Origin: an uncultured Bacilli bacterium
GTDB taxonomy: Bacteria > Bacillota_I > Bacilli_A > RF39 > UBA660
Length of the DNA: 36,523 nucleotides
Direction of reading: 5' to 3'
Assembly: GCA_947628915.1 (NCBI GenBank)
Contig: CANRBR010000005.1
Coordinates: 1-36,523, forward strand
The position numbers were made by a program, and so were the translations under genes. Below the pieces are notes generated by a model, which made no database searches, was not told the DNA's origin, and saw nothing but the letters and a program-made list of their open reading frames with translations. Within the stretch, counting starts at the first letter, position 1; every line of letters begins with the position of its first letter. Below, one piece after another: positions 28,727 through 36,523 of this stretch.

Positions 28727-28804
28727 ATGACAAAAAGAGAACTATCTCAATTTATTATAATTCTACTATTATTCTTTATAGTAATCACCTTACTATTTAA
28801 ATAA
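28727..28804 (+). CDS. 25-aa hydrophobic peptide, putative type I toxin (copy B)
   Basis: MTKRELSQFIIILLLFFIVITLLFK; same hairpin and promoter layout as copy A. Confidence 0.75.
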   Translation: MTKRELSQFIIILLLFFIVITLLFK

Positions 28805-28916
28805 TAAAAACATCTGATTTCAACAATAGTTGATTTCAGATGACATCCAATAAGGGATTACATCTGATTCCTCGAGTCAAATGTATCCTTTTTAATATAT
28901 GCAAATTTTCTTTGCC
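28805..28916 (-). ncRNA. Putative antisense antitoxin RNA (copy B)
   Basis: Minus promoter TTGACA (28946-28951) N17 TATAAT (28923-28928); same terminator hairpin as copy A. Confidence 0.7.
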
Positions 28917-29019
28917 ATATTCATTATATTATATTTATTAGCTCTTGTCAAATCCATGGATTATGGAAAAAATGCGTTTTTTCTATTTTTGTGCTATACT
29001 ATTTATGGAGGATGATATT

Positions 29020-29994
29020 ATGTGCACAGCAGTAACATATAAAACAAAAGATAGTTATTTTGGTAGAAATTTGGACCTGGAGTATTCATATAAAGAAACA
29101 GTTACAATTACTCCACGAAACTATCCATTTAAATTTAGAAAAGTAGGCGATAATAATAAACATTTTGCTATTATAGGAATGGCTTATGTTAGTGACAATT
29201 ATCCACTTTACTATGATGCGATTAACGAAAAAGGACTTGGTATGGCAGGACTTAATTTTCCTTCGAATGCACATTATTTTGATGTAAAAGAAGGCTTAAA
29301 CAACATATCTCCATTTGAGTTAATACCGTATATATTATCTAACTATTCTAAGGTTAGTGAGGTAAAAGAAGCACTAAAAAATATTAATATAATTAACATT
29401 AATTTTAGTGATGAGCTTCCTTTATCGCCACTTCACTGGATTATAGCAGATAAAACATCATCAATAACAGTAGAATCAGTAAAAGATGGATTAAAAGTGT
29501 ACGATAATCCAGTTGGTGTTTTAACTAATAATCCTACATTCGATATGCAGATGTTTAATTTAAATAATTATATGAGTTTATCTATTGAGCCACCAGTTAA
29601 TAATTTTTCTAAAGATTTGGAATTTTCTACATATAGTAGGGGAATGGGGGCCTTAGGACTACCTGGTGATTTATCTAGTCAATCAAGATTTGTAAAAGCA
29701 ACATTTACAAAGATGAACTCATTATCAGATGAAACAGAAGTGTCAAGTGTAAATCAATTCTTTCATATTTTAACATCAGTCGAACAACAAAGAGGATGTG
29801 TTCATATGGGTGAGGATAAATATGAGATAACTATATATAGTTCTTGTGCGAATATGGATAAAGGTATTTATTACTACACTACTTATGATAATAGAAGAAT
29901 AATAGGTATAGATATGCATAAAGAATCCTTAGATGGTAGTGAACTTATAAGTTATGATTTAATTAAGAATGAAGAAATTTATATTCAAAATTAG
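29020..29994 (+). CDS. Choloylglycine hydrolase family enzyme, probable bile salt hydrolase
   Basis: MCTAVTYKTKDSYFGRNLDLEYSYKETVTITPRNYPF with Cys2 nucleophile; 'GLGMAGLNFP', 'GVLTNNPTFDMQMFNLNNY', 'GDLSSQSRFVKATF'; RBS ggagga. Confidence 0.9.
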   Translation: MCTAVTYKTKDSYFGRNLDLEYSYKETVTITPRNYPFKFRKVGDNNKHFAIIGMAYVSDNYPLYYDAINEKGLGMAGLNFPSNAHYFDVKEGLNNISPFELIPYILSNYSKVSEVKEALKNINIININFSDELPLSPLHWIIADKTSSITVESVKDGLKVYDNPVGVLTNNPTFDMQMFNLNNYMSLSIEPPVNNFSKDLEFSTYSRGMGALGLPGDLSSQSRFVKATFTKMNSLSDETEVSSVNQFFHILTSVEQQRGCVHMGEDKYEITIYSSCANMDKGIYYYTTYDNRRIIGIDMHKESLDGSELISYDLIKNEEIYIQN

Positions 29995-30001
29995 GAGAAA
30001 T

Positions 30002-30472
30002 ATGAAGAAAATATTAATATGTTTAATTGCTCTTGTAGCAGGTTTAACCCTAACTGGGTGTGAAGACAAATTAAAAACAACTATTAAAGATACTGCTGAG
30101 TTAAATGAGATAGATGGCGTTACTATGACAATAAAAAAGGGTACACTTACTAGAACGGGAGCTACAATTATAATTACTGATGTGAGTGGTAAAAGTAATA
30201 TTTATGGAGCAGACTATAGAATAGATAAGAAAGAAAATAGTAGTTGGACTCCATTAAAATCATTAGATGGAAGAGAATGGACACAGTTTAAGTGGAATGC
30301 AATCGGTTATACAGTAGATAAAAATAATAAATTAGAGATGGATATAAATTGGGAAAAATTGTATGGTAAGTTAGAAGATGGAGAATATAGAATAGTAAAA
30401 AGCACTGATGAATATTTAAAAGATATATTATACATAAAATACTTTTCAGTTGAGTTTATAATAGGAGGATAA
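30002..30472 (+). CDS. Lipoprotein with Ig-like domain
   Basis: LTLTGCE lipobox; 'GVTMTIKKGTLTRTGATIIITDVSG'; RBS aggag before ATG 30002. Confidence 0.75.
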   Translation: MKKILICLIALVAGLTLTGCEDKLKTTIKDTAELNEIDGVTMTIKKGTLTRTGATIIITDVSGKSNIYGADYRIDKKENSSWTPLKSLDGREWTQFKWNAIGYTVDKNNKLEMDINWEKLYGKLEDGEYRIVKSTDEYLKDILYIKYFSVEFIIGG

Positions 30473-30473
30473 A

Positions 30474-30956
30474 TTGAAAAAAATATTGATTTCATTATTG
30501 TTTATACTTTTTATAACTGGTTGTTCTAATAATAGTATCACAAAATACATAGAAAAAAATATGAATTTAGATGTATCATCTTGTAAGGTTATAGAAAATA
30601 GTGATACTCACGGTGGATTTTTAGGCGATGGAGAGACTATTTTTAAAGCAGATTGCTCTAGTGTGAAAGATGAGATATTAAGTGAGATTAAAACTTGGAA
30701 TGCTTTGCCACTTTCTCAAAACTTAGATGTAATTATGTATGGTGGGACTTTAGATGGAACTACTTATGGATATAATTTTGGTATAAAAAATGGTATTCCT
30801 AAAATAGATAACGGATATTATTACTTTATAGATAGAAGTGATTATGCAAAGGATATAAATAGTGATAAAGATATTTTTAGAATTTCATTTAATTTTGATT
30901 TAGCACTTTACGATATAGACACTAATATATTTTATTTTTACAAATTGGATACATAA
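30474..30956 (+). CDS. Lipoprotein, TTG start
   Basis: FITGCSN lipobox; RBS aggagg before TTG 30474. Confidence 0.7.
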   Translation: MKKILISLLFILFITGCSNNSITKYIEKNMNLDVSSCKVIENSDTHGGFLGDGETIFKADCSSVKDEILSEIKTWNALPLSQNLDVIMYGGTLDGTTYGYNFGIKNGIPKIDNGYYYFIDRSDYAKDINSDKDIFRISFNFDLALYDIDTNIFYFYKLDT

Positions 30957-30972
30957 ACTAGTGTCTTTTTTC
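30946..30972 (+). terminator. Putative intrinsic terminator
   Basis: gatac...gtgtc (with G-U) then tttttt. Confidence 0.45.
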
Positions 30973-31011
30973 TTTATATGATATAATAGACTTGTAAACA
31001 TAGGAGGCGTT

Positions 31012-31374
31012 ATGCAATCTAAAAAGTACATAATTATTGGATTTTATCTTAAATACTTAATCCTTTTATTACTATTTAAAGTAATATGGGTATTTCAATA
31101 CTTTGATAATTATTTTATAGTATTTATACCACTATCATATCTAGTAGTAAAATATACTTTTATATACCCTTTAGAAAAGAATAAATATCCAAAAAAAGAT
31201 TATTTATTGCCAGTAATTATAGGATATACAATATTGAATTTAATTTTTGGAATGCATTTATTATACGATATATGTATTATAGTATTTTTATTAATATTAA
31301 AAGATAAAAACACGACAGTTGAACAAGAGACGAGTAAATATATTAAAGAATATTATGAAAATAAAAATAAATAA
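31012..31374 (+). CDS. Small multi-TM membrane protein
   Basis: Hydrophobic segments; RBS aggaggc. Confidence 0.6.
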   Translation: MQSKKYIIIGFYLKYLILLLLFKVIWVFQYFDNYFIVFIPLSYLVVKYTFIYPLEKNKYPKKDYLLPVIIGYTILNLIFGMHLLYDICIIVFLLILKDKNTTVEQETSKYIKEYYENKNK

Positions 31375-31375
31375 A

Positions 31376-31416
31376 GTGAGTAAAAAAGTTTAATAATTAT
31401 ACTTTTTTCAGTCACA
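31376..31416 (+). terminator. Intrinsic terminator
   Basis: gtgagtaaaaaagt...acttttttcagtcac imperfect stem. Confidence 0.5.
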
Positions 31417-31580
31417 CTAATTTGAGTTCACATCTGTTTTAAAAGAGTATTTATTAAATGATATTAGATGTGTGCAACTAAAAAGATATCTAGGTCAACT
31501 AAAATTATTCTATTTGCAACCAAAACTATGTATATTTTAAATAAAAAATGTAGTAAACTTAAATCGTTAAGGAGGATTAT

Positions 31581-34172
31581 ATGATAGAACTTAAAAATGT
31601 ATGTAAGACATACAAATCAAAAAAGGGAAGTAAGACAAAGGCACTCAATAATATATCTTTAAAGTTTGATGAAAAAGGTATGACTTTTATACTTGGTAAA
31701 AGTGGAAGTGGTAAGTCCACACTTTTAAACATACTTGGAGGACTTGATAAATATGATAGTGGAGATATGCTAATACTAGGTAAGAGTAGCAAAGACTTTA
31801 ATGCTTCTTTATTTGATTCATATAGAAATACCTATGTTGGATTCGTATTTCAAGAGTTTAATATATTAGAAGACTATAATGTATACGAAAATATCGTTTT
31901 AGCCCTACAGTTACAACAAAAAGATATAGATAAAGAAAAAATAGATAACCTACTTGATAAATTAGAGTTAAGAGATTTAAAAAATAGAAAATTAAACGAA
32001 CTATCAGGTGGACAAAAACAAAGAGTCGCAATCGCACGCGCACTAATAAAAGACCCTAAAATAATACTTGCAGATGAACCAACTGGAAATCTCGATAGTA
32101 AAACAGGTAAGCAAGTTATGGACTTACTAAAAGAAATAAGTAAAGAAAAACTTGTAATTATTGTTTCACACGATACAGAATCTGCTGATAAATATGGTGA
32201 TAGAATAATTGAAATTAAAGATGGCAGCGTTATAAAAGATACAAAAGAATGTGTAACTAAAGATGATAAAGATACCTATAAACCTATTAAATCAAAACTA
32301 CCATTTAAAGATAGTTTTAAACTGGGAATAGGTAGTTTAAGACATAAAAAGATTAAATTAGTATTTACAATATTACTTACAATAGGTACTTTACTATTTT
32401 TAAGTATTATGGATACATTATCAAATTACAATGTTGAGGAAGCCCATTCCAAACTATTAGTAGATAAAAAAGAAGAATTTATAAAAATAGAAAAGTATTA
32501 TTTCTTTAATAACAAGTATGATAAATACGACTTTTATAATAAAGACCAAGTTAAATTAACTATAGAAGATGAGGACTACATAAATTCAAAACTTAAAAAT
32601 AAGTATTATCCTATATATAAATTACAGGAGTCACACACATTTATGCAAATTGGTGAGGCATTAAAGATAGGAGATATCGCCCACAATAGTTTTTATTTAG
32701 AAATGGGTGCGTACCGTCCTTTAAATATAGTAGTTGTAGACAATTTTAACAATTTTACAAAAGAAAAAATAATAGGAAGATATCCTAGTAATTATAATGA
32801 GATATTAATTCCAAATTATATGGCTGATTTAATTATTGAGGGTGGTATTACAACTTATGAGAAAAACGATGTAGATGAATTTAGCGATGATTATACATTT
32901 AAGCCTAAAGATTATGAAGATATAATAAATAGTAATAAAACATTCTATTTTGGAAGTAAAGGTAAAGTAAAAATAGTTGGAATAATAGATTATGATTTAT
33001 CTAAATATAATTCATTAAAAAATAGAGAATATGATTATGGTGCTATGACTGATGAGCAATTTGATTTATTGGATGAACTTATTTTAAAAGAAAAAAATTT
33101 ATATAATAATGTCTATGTAACTAGTGAATTTATAGAAAAACTAGATGTTGCTAATATAGAAGAATTAGATGAAAATACTGTTTTCTTTAATTTAGATAGT
33201 GATGATGTTGATTTACAAAGAGAGGGTTATTATATAGCCCCAGCAATACTTCAAAATGAATTAGAGTATTATGATGGAACTAAGTGGGTAAAGACTAAAA
33301 ATTTAAATAAAAACGATGTTATTATAAATATATATCAATTAATGAAAGGTTCTTTACAAGACTACGAAAAAGGATTAGAAAAGTATATTTCAAATAATCC
33401 AGATGTAGATGTAGAAACACTAGAGAAGAGATACTTTGTTAATTATATAAAAGATTTTGATATAATCGGTAAAAAAGTAAATCTAAAAGTTAAAAATAGA
33501 ATTGATGAAGTCGTTAACGATTATAAAGATTTAAACATTATTGGTATTACAGGATTTAGTGATACTCAAAGTAGAAATTATTATTTATCTAATGATTTAG
33601 TTGGCGAATATAAAATAGAAGTAATACAAAAGACAGGTTATCTTGTACCAATGTCAGATTATAAAGACTTTAAATATATGTTAACTATATTCCCTTATAA
33701 TAGTGAAATACAAGCAGTCACACCTTATAGTGAAGAAGTTACAATGCTTGTAAGGACTATAGAAATATTAAAAAATATAGCGTTCTATGTAAGTTTAGTA
33801 CTATTTATATTTACAGTATTTTTGATAGGTAACTTTATTATGACAAGTATTCACTACCGTAAAAAAGAGATTGGGGTTTTAAGGGCTCTTGGAGCGAGAA
33901 GTGTTGATATTGTTAAGATATTCTTATGGGAAGGTATTGTAATGTCATTTATATCAGCTACTATTGCATCGATATTACTTGTTTTAGTAACTAATTTACT
34001 AAATAATGTAATTATGGCAGGTACAAATTTGATACTAACACCTTTCATACTTAATATAAGACAGTTTGTATTAATATATTTAGTTGTATTTATAGTAACT
34101 ATTATATCAAGTATTATACCAATCATTAAGATATCTAAAATGAAACCAATAGATGCTATTTTAAACAAGTAG
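31581..34172 (+). CDS. MacB/FtsX-type fused ABC transporter (ATPase + permease)
   Basis: Walker A GKSGSGKST, LSGGQKQRVAIARAL, ADEPTGNLDS; C-terminal 'EIGVLRALGARSVDIVKIF...MKPIDAILNK'. Confidence 0.9.
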   Translation: MIELKNVCKTYKSKKGSKTKALNNISLKFDEKGMTFILGKSGSGKSTLLNILGGLDKYDSGDMLILGKSSKDFNASLFDSYRNTYVGFVFQEFNILEDYNVYENIVLALQLQQKDIDKEKIDNLLDKLELRDLKNRKLNELSGGQKQRVAIARALIKDPKIILADEPTGNLDSKTGKQVMDLLKEISKEKLVIIVSHDTESADKYGDRIIEIKDGSVIKDTKECVTKDDKDTYKPIKSKLPFKDSFKLGIGSLRHKKIKLVFTILLTIGTLLFLSIMDTLSNYNVEEAHSKLLVDKKEEFIKIEKYYFFNNKYDKYDFYNKDQVKLTIEDEDYINSKLKNKYYPIYKLQESHTFMQIGEALKIGDIAHNSFYLEMGAYRPLNIVVVDNFNNFTKEKIIGRYPSNYNEILIPNYMADLIIEGGITTYEKNDVDEFSDDYTFKPKDYEDIINSNKTFYFGSKGKVKIVGIIDYDLSKYNSLKNREYDYGAMTDEQFDLLDELILKEKNLYNNVYVTSEFIEKLDVANIEELDENTVFFNLDSDDVDLQREGYYIAPAILQNELEYYDGTKWVKTKNLNKNDVIINIYQLMKGSLQDYEKGLEKYISNNPDVDVETLEKRYFVNYIKDFDIIGKKVNLKVKNRIDEVVNDYKDLNIIGITGFSDTQSRNYYLSNDLVGEYKIEVIQKTGYLVPMSDYKDFKYMLTIFPYNSEIQAVTPYSEEVTMLVRTIEILKNIAFYVSLVLFIFTVFLIGNFIMTSIHYRKKEIGVLRALGARSVDIVKIFLWEGIVMSFISATIASILLVLVTNLLNNVIMAGTNLILTPFILNIRQFVLIYLVVFIVTIISSIIPIIKISKMKPIDAILNK

Positions 34173-34212
34173 TATATAAATATAATAAATTAAGTTTAGA
34201 AATGTGAAGATT

Positions 34213-34236
34213 ATGTGAAATTTTCACTTTTTTAAA
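34213..34236 (+). terminator. Intrinsic terminator of second fused ABC transporter
   Basis: gtgaa-att-ttcac followed by tttttt. Confidence 0.6.
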
Positions 34237-34277
34237 ACTTTTTTCAAGAAAAAAAAGGAAATCGAAAAGTTTTGTAG

Positions 34278-34312
34278 AATGATATATATGGGAGGTGATA
34301 TATATCATTTTT
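34278..34312. other. 12-bp perfect hairpin with SD-like loop
   Basis: aatgatatatat-gggaggtg-atatatatcatt followed by ttta. Confidence 0.6.
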
Positions 34313-34374
34313 AGTTTAGGCTGAGTAGTTTCTATAATAAAAGAATAAAAAGGGAACAGATTGGAGGAAATTAC

Positions 34375-34845
34375 ATGATAAATGAAAAAGAGTTTATCTC
34401 ACTTAAATTCGATTTACTTTTTAAAAAAGTATTTGGAAGTGAGGAAGATTTAATTCCAATAAAGAAGTTACTTAAAGAAGTGCTAGGAATAGTACCTAAA
34501 GATGTAAAGATATTAAATAGTGAACTAGTAGGTAGACCATATAAAGATAGAGATGTAAGAGTAGACTTAGTAGTAGAGTTAGAGGACTCTACAAAAATAA
34601 ATGTAGAAGTAAATACCGATGTAACACAAACTCTAATAGAGAGAAATGTATATTATATGTGTAGGAATATGAGTATGGACTTAGCTCCCAAAAGAATATT
34701 AGGAAAAATAAATAGACATATACAAATAAACTTAGATTATAGTGGAAAACATGTTAATGATAAAATAAGAATGTACAAAAAGTGGAAAATAAAAATGTAC
34801 AAAATTGTACATAAAATAAACCCACAAAAGTACATTCTTTTTTGA
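34375..34845 (+). pseudogene. Rpn/PD-(D/E)XK nuclease family protein, 5' fragment truncated by IS21
   Basis: 'EFISLKFDLLFKKVFGSEED...GRPYKDRDVRVDLVVELEDSTKINVEVN' typical of the family; C-terminus runs into IS end sequence. Confidence 0.8.
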
Positions 34846-34861
34846 TATAATTACTCCAGAA

Positions 34862-36091
34862 TTGGAGGTGAAAAGAATGGTAAATTGGAAAGGAGCTAGA
34901 ACATGTTTCGAAACTGTAAATACAAAGCCTAATTATTCTGCATTAGGAAGATTATATAATGTTGATAGAAGAACAGCTAAAAAAAGATATAATGGGATTG
35001 AAAACAAACAAACACGGGAAAGACATTCAATATTAGATAAATATCAAAATATAATAATAGAAAAATGTAATATACCAGGAACAAATATAAAATCTGTTTA
35101 TAAATATATTCAAATGAATATTGATAATAATATTGGAACATACTCAAATTTTAATAAATATATTCATAAGAATAAAGAAATTATATTTAACGATAATAAA
35201 GAAGCTCATGTATTATTGGAAACTGATTATGGAGTTCAATTACAATTCGATTGGAAAGGACCTATAAAACTTCATTTTAAGAATGGAGAGATAATTGAGT
35301 TTTATATATTCTCTACTACTTTATGTTCATCTAGGTTTCATACATTTATCTACAGTGAATTTATGACATTAGAATCAGTTGAGAGATGTTTGATTGAAAC
35401 CTTTGAAATAATTGGAGGAATTCCCAAAGAATGTTTAACTGATAATATGTCATCTATTATTAACTATTCTGAAAAAGCTTTTACGAATGAATTTAAAGTT
35501 TTTGCCAAAGATATGGGTTTTATTCCTAAACATTGTAAAATAAATAGCCCTGAGACAAAAGGTAAAGATGAATCCTGTAATAGATTTATGAATTGGCTGT
35601 TACCTTATGACTATGAGTTCAATACAAAAAATGAATTGTTAGAAATTGTAAAGAATTTAAATAAAGAAATAAATAAAGAAGTAAGTCAAACAACTAATAT
35701 GCCACCTGTCACTTTATTTACAAAAGAAAAAGAATACCTACAACCATTACCAAATAAAACAATAATTGAGCAGTATTTAGATTCTTTAATTGCCGTTAAA
35801 GTTCAAAATACTATGTTGTTTTACTATAAAGGTAGTAGATATTCAGTACCAAAGAAGTATATTAACAAAACTTTAAAAGTAAAAGAAATTGATAATAAAC
35901 TTCAAGTGTATTATAACAAAGAATTAATAAAAATACACGATATAAATGATAAAAAAATAAATTATGATTATCAAGACTATGTTGAAGGACTAAGTTCTAG
36001 TATATATAATAAATCACAAGAAGAAATAGATAAATTAGCTAAACATAATCTTGAACTATTAAATAAAATAACAAAAAAGAAAGAAGGATAA
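34862..36091 (+). CDS. istA: IS21-family transposase IstA
   Basis: 'LETDYGVQLQFDWKGPIKL', 'CLTDNMSSII', 'INSPETKGKDESCNRFMNWL' DDE-type integrase core; HTH N-terminus. Confidence 0.88.
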   Translation: MEVKRMVNWKGARTCFETVNTKPNYSALGRLYNVDRRTAKKRYNGIENKQTRERHSILDKYQNIIIEKCNIPGTNIKSVYKYIQMNIDNNIGTYSNFNKYIHKNKEIIFNDNKEAHVLLETDYGVQLQFDWKGPIKLHFKNGEIIEFYIFSTTLCSSRFHTFIYSEFMTLESVERCLIETFEIIGGIPKECLTDNMSSIINYSEKAFTNEFKVFAKDMGFIPKHCKINSPETKGKDESCNRFMNWLLPYDYEFNTKNELLEIVKNLNKEINKEVSQTTNMPPVTLFTKEKEYLQPLPNKTIIEQYLDSLIAVKVQNTMLFYYKGSRYSVPKKYINKTLKVKEIDNKLQVYYNKELIKIHDINDKKINYDYQDYVEGLSSSIYNKSQEEIDKLAKHNLELLNKITKKKEG

Positions 36092-36095
36092 TAAA

Positions 36096-36326
36096 ATGAA
36101 TGGAAATATAAGAAAAAAATTTAATATAGAAATAAAAATAAGTAATTATTTATTAGATTTAAAAAATTATGCCCAAGGAGCATATTATTATTTAACCAAT
36201 AATCCATTAGTTACTGATAAAGAAGAAATTATATCATGTTTAGAGTCAGTACCAGAAATTATTGAAATAATAGACAAATTAATAGGAGAACTGGAGGTCT
36301 TGTACGAAAATGAACAATTACAATAA
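36096..36326 (+). CDS. Small accessory ORF between istA and istB
   Basis: 76-aa ORF with upstream SD-like gaaggataata; overlaps istB start. Confidence 0.5.
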   Translation: MNGNIRKKFNIEIKISNYLLDLKNYAQGAYYYLTNNPLVTDKEEIISCLESVPEIIEIIDKLIGELEVLYENEQLQ

Positions 36327-36523
36327 ATTATTGAACAATTTAGAAACTTTAAAATTAAATAAGATAAGAGAAAATATAGATGAATACATAGATTTAATTA
36401 ATAATAAAAAGAAAAACTTTATAGATTCATTATATGAACTTACAAATTTTGAAATAAATGTAATGGAGGAAAAGAGAATATCACATTCAATACAATTTGC
36501 AGGATTTCCATTCATGAAAAGCT
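36310..36523 (+). CDS. istB: IS21 helper ATPase IstB, N-terminal part, truncated by window edge
   Basis: MNNYNKLLNNLETLKLNKIRENIDEYIDL...EKRISHSIQFAGFPFMKS resembles the IstB N-terminus. Confidence 0.75.
   Translation, partial: MNNYNKLLNNLETLKLNKIRENIDEYIDLINNKKKNFIDSLYELTNFEINVMEEKRISHSIQFAGFPFMKS

Larger units (their letters stand above)
28584..28975. repeat. Type I TA-like cassette, tandem copy B
   Basis: Colinear with copy A at 26482-26872. Confidence 0.85.
34771..36523 (+). mobile_element. IS21-family insertion sequence, left part (right end outside window)
   Basis: istA-like and istB-like genes in order; left-end tgtac repeats at about 34772, 34796 and 34806. Confidence 0.8.

Noticed and set aside
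28945-29019. Upstream N-terminal extension of the choloylglycine hydrolase ORF
   Set aside because: Family requires Cys at position 2; ATG at 29020 has RBS ggagga, and the extension overlaps the TA antisense promoter.
31417-31580. cacatct...agatgtgtg inverted repeat as possible IS remnant
   Set aside because: Short, imperfect and without a second copy or associated ORF; insufficient support.
1-36523. CRISPR arrays, tRNA or rRNA genes
   Set aside because: No regularly spaced repeats, cloverleaf sequences or conserved rRNA segments recognised on either strand by eye.

Overview
AT-rich window, probably from a gut-associated Firmicutes/Mollicutes-like bacterium (taxonomy inferred from codon/AT bias and gene content only). 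Most of it is a colinear + strand array: guanine deaminase-like end, YtrA/GntR regulator with ABC transporter, surface/lipoproteins, TM2 and MmcQ/YjbR proteins, membrane GDPD, EVE-HNH nuclease, a large MMPL protein, an XRE-controlled array of paralogous lipoproteins, a DUF3800 protein, a PcfJ-like protein, two MacB-like fused ABC transporters and a bile-salt-hydrolase-family enzyme. The most interesting content is small and not captured by the ORF track. (1) A ~75-nt GC-rich structured RNA is predicted convergent to, and terminating in, the 3' end of the DUF3800 gene (about 22128-22203, minus), with a TTGACA-N17-TATACT promoter. (2) Three type I toxin-antitoxin-like loci encode 25-29 aa hydrophobic peptides, each with a sense promoter, a convergent antisense promoter with 17-nt spacer, a sequestered Shine-Dalgarno, 5'-3' long-range complementarity and an antisense terminator. 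Two of these are ~390-bp tandem duplicates split by an IS30-family element that duplicated 13-14 bp of an intrinsic-terminator stem. (3) An IS21-family element truncates an Rpn/PD-(D/E)XK gene at the right edge. No tRNA, rRNA or CRISPR was seen. All family assignments come from motif recognition without database searches.
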